Assembly: GCA_012514785.1 (NCBI GenBank)
Contig: JAAYZP010000076.1
Span: 1-21,200 of the forward strand
Direction: 5' to 3'
DNA from: Propionibacterium sp.
Lineage (GTDB): Bacteria > Actinomycetota > Actinomycetes > Propionibacteriales > Propionibacteriaceae
DNA: 21,200 nucleotides
Numbering within the stretch: position 1 is the first letter of the stretch; each line of letters opens with the position of its first letter. The position numbers and the translations under genes are program-made. Below the pieces are notes generated by a model. It saw only the letters and a program-made list of their open reading frames with translations. It ran no database searches and was not told where the DNA came from. This document shows, one piece after another, positions 15,861 through 21,200 of the stretch.

Positions 15861-17062
15861 AACGGTTCCACCTGCTGCCCGCAGGCACGCTCGTCGTCGC
15901 AGGCGTGCTCGCGCTCGGCATCTCGCTCACGCCCGCGGCCGAGGTGCCGCGCTACACCCAGGTCACCCCGCCGCGTGACTCGCTCATCGCCTGCCTACCG
16001 ATCGAGGACGGCACGCTGTTCGCCGACGGGGCCGAGGACCTCAGCCTCGACGGCGCGGAACCGCGCCCGGCGCCGTTCGCGGCCCAGGTATCCGAGGTCA
16101 CGACGCTCCGCGGCGTCGCGCCCAGCGGCGGCATCCTCGGCGAGGCGTTGTACTCGCCCTGCCAGGCGCCCGCCACCAGCGGCTTCCTCGCGCTGCCGGC
16201 CGCCGGCGACGCGGAACTGCGGCTCACCAACACGGACTCCTCCGACGCGTCCGTCGACCTCACCCTGTTGGGCCCCGACGGCGAGGTCGTCGGGCTCGGC
16301 GCGCGCGGGATCGCGCTCGCGCCCGGCGAGAGCCGCCCCGTCGCGCTGTCGGTGATCGCCGAGGGCGTGGACGGCCCGCTCGGCGTCGAATGGCACACCA
16401 CGCGGGGCCGGGTGACCGCCACGGGCGTCACCACCGGCGACATCAGCCACGTCGCGCCGTCCGCTCCGGCCGCCGACGTCCAGGTCCTCCCCGGCGTGCG
16501 CGAGGGCGCGACGCCGACGCTCGTCCTCGTCAACCCGCAGGTCGACCGCGCCACCGTGCACGTCGACTTCCACTCGCCGACGGGCACCATCACCCCCGAG
16601 GGCGGGCAGGACATCTCGATCCCGCCGCGTTCGGTGGTCTCGGTGGACCTCTCGGCCGGCACCGGCGGCGAGGCGGGCGCGTTCACCGTCGAGTCGGACC
16701 TCGACGTCGTCGCCACGCTGTACGCCGGCGGGGAGGCGCAGGGGGTCGGGGTGGCCGCGACGCCCGACGTCGAGCTCGCCGGCGCCGTGCCGGGCTCCTC
16801 GACGCTGCAGCTCACCAACGTCGGTTCCGCGACGGCGAGCGTCAGCATCGCGCTGGGGGAGAGCACGCACGACCTCCTCATCGAACCGGGCGCCACCGCG
16901 ACGCAGGCAGTCGCCGAGGGCGACCTCGTGGACGTCGACGTGACGTCCAACCAGCCGCTCGTGGGCGCCGCCGTGCTGCCGGGGGCGATCGTCGAGCTGT
17001 CGCCGGGATCGCTTGCGGAGGCGGAGCCGATGAACGCCGAGCTCGTCCCGACGCTGCGCTGA
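15857..17062 (+). CDS. DUF5719 family extracytoplasmic protein
   Basis: This 401-residue protein has an N-terminal signal or anchor (about residues 7-26, LLPAGTLVVAGVLALG) followed by a repetitive beta-rich domain without an enzyme motif I recognise. Two cysteines lie near residues 43 and 102 and could form a disulfide outside the membrane. ATG 15857 overlaps the stop of the large glycosyltransferase by four bases, so the two are coupled and probably act together at the outer membrane face, for example as a partner of the glycosyltransferase's external domain. That role is inferred from context only. Family identity is from memory of DUF5719 in this position. Confidence 0.85.
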   Translation: MKRFHLLPAGTLVVAGVLALGISLTPAAEVPRYTQVTPPRDSLIACLPIEDGTLFADGAEDLSLDGAEPRPAPFAAQVSEVTTLRGVAPSGGILGEALYSPCQAPATSGFLALPAAGDAELRLTNTDSSDASVDLTLLGPDGEVVGLGARGIALAPGESRPVALSVIAEGVDGPLGVEWHTTRGRVTATGVTTGDISHVAPSAPAADVQVLPGVREGATPTLVLVNPQVDRATVHVDFHSPTGTITPEGGQDISIPPRSVVSVDLSAGTGGEAGAFTVESDLDVVATLYAGGEAQGVGVAATPDVELAGAVPGSSTLQLTNVGSATASVSIALGESTHDLLIEPGATATQAVAEGDLVDVDVTSNQPLVGAAVLPGAIVELSPGSLAEAEPMNAELVPTLR

Positions 17063-17158
17063 CGCGATTCGGGCGAAAACTTCATTCCTTGCCACTCGTT
17101 TGCCCGATCCGCGCCAGAAAACCTTTGCCAATCGATCGAGTGGCGGGAAATGCAGTCC
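17063..17158. other. Convergent intergenic region with interleaved inverted repeats
   Basis: These 96 bases separate convergent stops. GATTCGGGC (17066-17074) can pair with GCCCGATC (17102-17109) with one bulge, and GCCACTCG (17091-17098) pairs perfectly with CGAGTGGC (17137-17144). The two stems interleave as in a pseudoknot. There is no compact GC hairpin with a T-run, so no standard terminator is called. Confidence 0.35.
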
Positions 17159-17581
17159 TTACAGCTCGTCCCAGTCCTCGCCGCCCAGGGAATCGACGCT
17201 GCGCCCCGTGAGCGTGGACAACTGCTCGACGAGCGTGCGGTGCACCAGGCGCTGCAGGTCGGAGGGCGTCTGCGCGCGGTGCTCGATGGGGCGCTCGTAC
17301 AGGACGATCCGCGCCTGCTGCGACTTCGACGCCTCCAGCGCGGCCGACAGCGGCACCCGATCCCCGGACCACCGCTCCGCCAGGTGCGGCACCTCCTCCA
17401 CGCCCACGACGATGCCGTCGAGCGCATCGGGCTCCCGCTCCAGCACGTCGCGGATCGCGTCGCCCAGGCACTGGTTGAAGAAGTCGGTGCGCGAGGTGCG
17501 TCGACGCAGCTTCACGGGCGAGTCCGGGGCGGCGATGGGCCCGCGGAATCCGCGGTCATGTCGATCTCTCCTGCGTGGCAT
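17159..17581 (-). CDS. Zincin-like metallopeptidase family protein, motif degenerate
   Basis: The 140 residues match actinobacterial proteins of the small zincin-like family (PF06262 type): an RRRDRHDRGFRGP opening, IVVGVEEVPHLAER in the middle and ARIVLYERPIEHRA before the region where the zinc site should lie. In typical members that site is HExxH; here residues 114-120 read HRTLVEQ, with Arg replacing Glu and Gln replacing the second His. So peptidase activity is doubtful. ATG 17581 is chosen from the conserved opening and from TAGGGT located 6 bases upstream. An AGGAGA inside the gene precedes an out-of-frame ATG and is probably accidental. It is convergent with DUF5719 and divergent from DUF3499, the arrangement I recall from mycobacteria. 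Confidence 0.85.
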   Translation of the reverse strand: MPRRRDRHDRGFRGPIAAPDSPVKLRRRTSRTDFFNQCLGDAIRDVLEREPDALDGIVVGVEEVPHLAERWSGDRVPLSAALEASKSQQARIVLYERPIEHRAQTPSDLQRLVHRTLVEQLSTLTGRSVDSLGGEDWDEL

Positions 17582-17587
17582 GTGCCA

Positions 17588-17611
17588 ACCCTAGTGCCGG
17601 AGAGTTAGGCT
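17588..17611. promoter_or_regulatory. Interlocked divergent leaderless promoters (zincin-like gene / DUF3499)
   Basis: Only 37 bases separate the divergent starts. TAGGGT on the minus strand (17588-17593) is 6 bases from ATG 17581; TAGGCT on the plus strand (17606-17611) is 7 bases from GTG 17619. With standard spacers each -35 would overlap the opposite -10, so polymerase should occupy one promoter at a time. Confidence 0.5.
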
Positions 17612-17618
17612 CACGTTC

Positions 17619-17978
17619 GTGCGCCGTTGTTCCCGAACCGCCTGTCTCGCCCCCGCCGTGGCGACGCTGACGTATGTCTACGCCGACTCCACCGCGGTGC
17701 TGGGCCCGCTCGCGCTGAGCGTGGTCCCCGGGACGTACGACCTGTGTATCCGGCACGCGGAGTCGACGTCGGTGCCCATCGGGTGGGAGGTCATCCGGCT
17801 GCCCACCGACGCCGCACCCGCGCCCGGCGAGGGCGACGACGACCTCATGGCGCTCGCGGACGCGGTGCGTCAGATCGGGCTGCGCGACGACGAACTCCCG
17901 CCCATCCAGCAGACCCCGGTCCCGCCCACCCCGCCCGAAACCCCGGCGCCTCCCCGACTTCGGGTCGTGCAGGACTGA
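17619..17978 (+). CDS. DUF3499 family protein
   Basis: DUF3499 proteins are short, actinobacteria-specific and of unknown function. The 119 residues open with RRCSRTACLAPAVATLTYVYADSTAVLGPLA, shown here in two parts: RRCSRTAC, then the AVATLTYVYADS block. A later YDLCIRHAE block supplies another Cys and His, so the N-terminal half could bind a metal such as zinc (Cys4, Cys9, Cys44-region and the nearby His). The C-terminal third is acidic, then Pro-rich. GTG 17619 is leaderless-like, with TAGGCT 7 bases upstream and no ribosome site. It lies 19 bases before manB, in the order I recall from mycobacteria. Confidence 0.88.
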   Translation: MRRCSRTACLAPAVATLTYVYADSTAVLGPLALSVVPGTYDLCIRHAESTSVPIGWEVIRLPTDAAPAPGEGDDDLMALADAVRQIGLRDDELPPIQQTPVPPTPPETPAPPRLRVVQD

Positions 17979-17985
17979 TTGCCGA

Positions 17986-17991
17986 TACGCT
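17986..17991 (+). promoter_or_regulatory. Candidate leaderless -10 of manB
   Basis: TACGCT lies 6 bases before GTG 17998. No ribosome binding site is visible other than a G-run in the spacer, so a separate manB transcript starting at the GTG is likely in addition to read-through from DUF3499. Confidence 0.45.
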
Positions 17992-17997
17992 GGGGCG

Positions 17998-19338
17998 GTG
18001 CTGCTCAGCGACGCGATCTTCAACGCCAACGACATCCGGGGCGTCATCACCGGCGACGATCCACAGTGGGACCTCGAGGGTGCCCGCGCGCTCGGGGCCG
18101 CGTTCGCCCGGATCACCGGCTGCGACGAGTTCGTGCTGGGGCACGACATGCGCCTCTACGGTGAGGAGCTGGCCGACGCGTTCGCCGAGGGCGCCCGGAT
18201 GGAGGGCGCCGACGTCGTCCGACTCGGCCTGACCAGCACCGACCAGCTCTGGTTCGCCTCGGGCTTCACCCACCTGCCGGGCGTGCAGATCACCGCCAGC
18301 CACAACCCCAGCCGGTACAACGGCATCAAGTTCTGCCTGGAGGACGCCAAACCCGTCCCCACCGACTTCATGACCCGGCTCCGCGACCTCGCCCCGACGA
18401 TCGACCTCGACCGCGAGCCCGTGGGCGGGATCCGCCACCTCGACACCCTGCAGCCCTACGCCGACAAGCTGAACGAGCTGGTGCCGGTCGCGGGCCAGCG
18501 GCGGCTGAGGGTGGTCGTCGACGCCGGCAACGGCATGGCGGGCCACACCGTCGACGCCGTACTGGGCCGCCGCGACCTCGAGATCATCGGGCTGTTCCTG
18601 GAGCTCGACGGCACGTTCCCCAACCACCCCGCGAACCCGCTCGAGCCGGAGAACCTCGTCGACGCGCAGCGGGCCGTACGCGAACACGACGCCGACCTGG
18701 CGCTCGTCTTCGACGGCGACGCCGACCGCTGCTTCATCATCGACGAACAGGGCGAGGTGGTGGATCCCTCCGTGGTCACCGCCATGATCGCCACAGCCGA
18801 GCTCGCGCGCGAGCCGGGGGCCACGATCGTCGTCAACACCATCACCTCGCACTGCGTGGACGAGGCCGTCGGCGACAGGGGCAGGGTGGTGCGCTCGCGC
18901 GTCGGGCACACCTACGTGAAGACGGTGATGGCGGAGGAGAACGCCGTCTTCGGCGGCGAGCACTCCGCCCACTACTACTTCCGCGACTTCCTCTACGCCG
19001 ACACCGGCATGCTGGCCGCCCTGCACGTCCTGGAGCAGGTGCGCGCCGGGGGCCCGTTGTCGGCGCTGGCGTCCCGCTTCGACGGCCACCACCGCTCCGG
19101 CGAGCTGAACTTCACCGTCGACGACGCCGAACGCGCCCAGGACGCGGTGGCCCGGGCGTTCGCGGGCCGCGGCACCGAGGAGCGCGTCGACGGGCTGATG
19201 GTCCGCGGCGACGACTGGTGGCTCAGCCTCCGCGCGTCCAACACCGAGCCGCTGCTCCGGCTCAACGTCGAGGCCCGCGACGCATCGACGATGGCACGTG
19301 TGCGCGACGAGGTCCGTGCGCTCCTGACCGAGGGATAG
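17998..19338 (+). CDS. manB: Phosphomannomutase/phosphoglucomutase
   Basis: The enzyme interconverts mannose-6-phosphate and mannose-1-phosphate, feeding ManC. The 446 residues are normal for the alpha-D-phosphohexomutase family. All four active-site elements are visible: the phosphoserine loop TASHNPSRYNG with Ser101, the metal-binding DGDADR (Asp239, 241, 243), the sugar-binding GEHSAHYYF, and the C-terminal phosphate-binding RASNTEPLLR. GEHSAHYYF is the form typical of phosphomannomutase/phosphoglucomutase enzymes that accept either hexose. GTG 17998 is supported by the TACGCT 6 bases upstream and by the sequence NANDIRGV, which sits at the usual distance from the start. The TAG stop forms part of the next gene's -10. 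Confidence 0.96.
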   Translation: MLLSDAIFNANDIRGVITGDDPQWDLEGARALGAAFARITGCDEFVLGHDMRLYGEELADAFAEGARMEGADVVRLGLTSTDQLWFASGFTHLPGVQITASHNPSRYNGIKFCLEDAKPVPTDFMTRLRDLAPTIDLDREPVGGIRHLDTLQPYADKLNELVPVAGQRRLRVVVDAGNGMAGHTVDAVLGRRDLEIIGLFLELDGTFPNHPANPLEPENLVDAQRAVREHDADLALVFDGDADRCFIIDEQGEVVDPSVVTAMIATAELAREPGATIVVNTITSHCVDEAVGDRGRVVRSRVGHTYVKTVMAEENAVFGGEHSAHYYFRDFLYADTGMLAALHVLEQVRAGGPLSALASRFDGHHRSGELNFTVDDAERAQDAVARAFAGRGTEERVDGLMVRGDDWWLSLRASNTEPLLRLNVEARDASTMARVRDEVRALLTEG

Positions 19339-19341
19339 ACT
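19336..19341 (+). promoter_or_regulatory. Candidate leaderless -10 of the Trm112-like gene, overlapping the manB stop
   Basis: TAGACT lies 7 bases before ATG 19349. Its first three bases are the manB stop codon TAG (19336-19338), so stop codon and -10 hexamer share the same bases. Confidence 0.45.
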
Positions 19342-19348
19342 GACGCGC

Positions 19349-19537
19349 ATGGCTGAAGCGATGGAACTCTCCTCTGAACTGCTCGCGATCGTGGCGTGCC
19401 CCGCGTGCCACGCGAAGTTCGCCGTGGACTACGACGCCAACGAGCTCGTGTGCACGAACCAGTCCTGCGGTTTGGCGTACCCGGTGCGGGGCAACATCCC
19501 GGTGCTGCTGGTCGACCAGGCCCGTTCGACGTTGTGA
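19349..19537 (+). CDS. Trm112 family zinc-ribbon protein
   Basis: This 62-residue protein has the Trm112/YcaR layout: LLAIVACPACHAKF, then LVCTNQSCGLAYPVRGNIPVLL. The four cysteines in two C-x2-C / C-x4-C pairs probably hold zinc. In other organisms Trm112 stabilises and activates methyltransferases; its bacterial role is much less clear. No methyltransferase gene lies in this window, and the stable company of manB and the TobH-like gene suggests a different job here, which remains inference. ATG 19349 is leaderless-like. Its stop overlaps the next start (GTGA). Confidence 0.9.
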   Translation: MAEAMELSSELLAIVACPACHAKFAVDYDANELVCTNQSCGLAYPVRGNIPVLLVDQARSTL

Positions 19538-20541
19538 CCGTGTTCGACGATTCCAGGCTCGAGTCCCCGGACCTCATCGACGACGAGGGCCTGCGCAACC
19601 TCGCGACGTCCGGCGCGCGCATCCGACGCGCCGCCCACCCCGAGGCGTTGCCGCACCTGTCGCGCGCCGACCGGCCGCGCGGCGTGCTCGCCATCGGTCC
19701 GGAGGCGCGCCTGGTGCGCGCCGTCCTCGAGCCGGTGTGCCCCGTGCCGTTCATGGCCTGGCCCGGCCCCGGCCTGCCCGCCTGGGTGGGGCCGCTGGAC
19801 CTCGTCGTGATCATCGGCGACGGCGCACCCTACTCGTGGCTCGTCGACGCCGGGTCGGCCGCGGCCCGCCGTGGGGCGCGCATCCTCGTCGCCGCCCCTG
19901 AGCGTTCGGAGCTCGCGCGGGTGACCCAGTCCTCCGGCACGACGCTGCTGCTCTCCGACGGCGTCGACGCCACGTCGTCGGCCGTGGCGGTCATCGACCT
20001 GCTGGGCCAGCTGGGCATCGGGCCGGCGGTGAACCTCGAGCAGGTGGCCGAGGCGGCGGACCTCGTCGCGGAGGAGTGCTCGCCGGTGCGCGACCTCTCC
20101 AACAACCCCGGCAAGGAGCTGGCGCTCCAACTCGCCGACCACATCCCGCTGATCTGGGGCGGCACCGTGCTCGCCGGTCGCGCGTCGCGCCGGATCAGCG
20201 AGGCCATCCGCCGCGTGAGCGGGCTGCCGACGCTCGCAGCGGACGCCAGCGAGGTGCTGGCGGTGCTGCGCGGGGTCGAGCGGCGCGACCCGTTCGCCGA
20301 CCCGGAGGACGGCGTCGGCAACGACCCCGTCCTCGTCCTGCTCGACGCCGACAAGGCGGGCCGGCACGAGGGCCCGATGGCGGAGGAGCTGGAGCGCGTC
20401 GCGGACGCGGTGGGCGTGCGCGTCGCGCGCATCACCTCGGGTGACGCTGCGCTGACCAGCAGCGACGTCGAACGCTACGTCCGGCTGCTGGCCTACGGAC
20501 TCTACGGCGCGGAATACCTGCGTATCGGGCTCGGCAAGTGA
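19534..20541 (+). CDS. TobH-like SIS-domain protein (phosphomannose isomerase-like)
   Basis: This protein of 335 residues resembles actinobacterial TobH-type proteins and the C-terminal domain of bifunctional phosphoglucose/phosphomannose isomerases. The C-terminal half holds NNPGKELALQLADHIPLIWGG and ADASEVLAVLRG-like stretches of that family. The N-terminal half looks like a sugar-isomerase (SIS) fold with LDLVVIIGDG and ARILVAAPER. I start it at GTG 19534, whose GTGA overlaps the Trm112-like stop; the next in-frame GTG is at 19540. It may supply mannose-6-phosphate from fructose-6-phosphate for manB, since no separate type I manA is seen here. That activity is not shown by sequence. Confidence 0.85.
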   Translation: MTVFDDSRLESPDLIDDEGLRNLATSGARIRRAAHPEALPHLSRADRPRGVLAIGPEARLVRAVLEPVCPVPFMAWPGPGLPAWVGPLDLVVIIGDGAPYSWLVDAGSAAARRGARILVAAPERSELARVTQSSGTTLLLSDGVDATSSAVAVIDLLGQLGIGPAVNLEQVAEAADLVAEECSPVRDLSNNPGKELALQLADHIPLIWGGTVLAGRASRRISEAIRRVSGLPTLAADASEVLAVLRGVERRDPFADPEDGVGNDPVLVLLDADKAGRHEGPMAEELERVADAVGVRVARITSGDAALTSSDVERYVRLLAYGLYGAEYLRIGLGK

Positions 20542-20560
20542 CGACGAAATGGGTGCAGCG

Positions 20561-20995
20561 ATGAAGGTCTACGTTCTCAACGGCCCGAATCTCGGCCGCC
20601 TAGGTTCCCGCGAGCCCGACGTCTACGGTGCGACGAGCCACGCTCAGCTCGCCGAACACCTCGTCGAGAGCGGCGCGGTGCTGGGGATCGACGTCGTCGT
20701 CCGGCAGACCGACCACGAAGGCGAGATGATCGGCTGGCTGCACGAGGCCGCCGATGAGAAAGCGCCCGTGATCATCAACGCCGGCGCCTGGACGCACTAC
20801 TCGCACGCCATCGGCGACGCGGCCCGACTGGTGCCGCTGTACGTCGAGGTGCACATCTCCAACGTGTACGCGCGGGAGGAGTTCCGGCACCGGAGCGTGC
20901 TGAGCGCTGCGGCGTCGGGGATCATCGTCGGGTGCGGCGTCGGCGGCTACGATCTCGCTCTGGCCCATGTCGCAGGGTTGGTGTTGGACGCGTAA
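20561..20995 (+). CDS. aroQ: Type II 3-dehydroquinate dehydratase
   Basis: AroQ dehydrates 3-dehydroquinate to 3-dehydroshikimate in the shikimate pathway. The 144 residues are the usual length. The family opening VYVLNGPNLGRLG is followed by DVYG with catalytic Tyr22, INAGAWTHYSHA with Asn73, VHISN with catalytic His98, and FRHRSVLS with Arg109. I prefer ATG 20561, because the family begins MKVxVLNGPN; an in-frame ATG 12 bases upstream (20549) is possible. No good ribosome site or TANNNT precedes either, so it probably depends on the upstream gene, whose stop is 19 bases away. Most related neighbourhoods I recall do not have aroQ at this point. Confidence 0.95.
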   Translation: MKVYVLNGPNLGRLGSREPDVYGATSHAQLAEHLVESGAVLGIDVVVRQTDHEGEMIGWLHEAADEKAPVIINAGAWTHYSHAIGDAARLVPLYVEVHISNVYAREEFRHRSVLSAAASGIIVGCGVGGYDLALAHVAGLVLDA

Positions 20996-20998
20996 GGT
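20993..20998 (+). promoter_or_regulatory. Candidate leaderless -10 of ahcY, overlapping the aroQ stop
   Basis: TAAGGT contains the aroQ stop codon TAA (20993-20995) and lies 8 bases before GTG 21007. It is the same hexamer seen before purK. Confidence 0.4.
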
Positions 20999-21006
20999 TG
21001 GGCCTC

Positions 21007-21200
<194 letters not shown>

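Noticed and set aside
17490..17560. AGGAGA followed by an ATG inside the zincin-like gene, suggesting a later start
   Set aside because: That ATG is out of frame and reaches a stop after about 15 codons. The family N-terminus is encoded from ATG 17581.

Overview
This window is high-GC DNA of actinobacterial type, with about 20 tightly packed chromosomal genes. A WhiB-family regulator, DUF3499, DUF3352, DUF5719, TIGR03089 and a TobH-like SIS protein sitting beside purK/purE, manC, manB and ahcY make up a neighbourhood I recognise from Mycobacterium and Streptomyces. The F420 genes I associate with the mycobacterial version, between whiB2 and manC, are absent. That loosely suggests Propionibacteriales or relatives, but family-level placement is a guess. 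I see no mobile element, CRISPR array, tRNA or rRNA, and no convincing new multi-gene system. The most interesting material is regulatory and non-coding.

Layout. The tail of an unidentified gene (1-93) is followed by purK-purE (182-1817), two purine-biosynthesis genes. Next comes a roughly 580-base gene-free stretch rich in inverted repeats (1818-2401). Two minus-strand envelope genes follow: a DUF3352 protein and a LytR-CpsA-Psr (LCP) phosphotransferase. A divergent second LCP gene, an ExoA-like glycosyltransferase and an S9 prolyl oligopeptidase run on the plus strand (5537-10082). A minus-strand TIGR03089 gene (10084-10728) diverges from manC (GDP-mannose synthesis), which overlaps a small membrane-protein gene.

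The right half (12614-21200) holds a whiB-type gene, a 989-residue membrane glycosyltransferase and a DUF5719 protein that overlaps it. A convergent, degenerate zincin-like gene then diverges from DUF3499. The run ends with manB (phosphomannomutase), a Trm112-like protein, a TobH-like sugar-isomerase-domain protein, aroQ and the start of ahcY.

How the genes fit together. manB and manC give mannose-1-phosphate and GDP-mannose. The glycosyltransferases and LCP proteins are plausible consumers, building envelope glycans and attaching them to the wall. Ten genes have a TANNNT hexamer 6-8 bases upstream of the start codon, the usual signature of leaderless transcription in Actinobacteria. Only a few (whiB, the big glycosyltransferase, DUF3352, the second LCP) have clear Shine-Dalgarno sequences.
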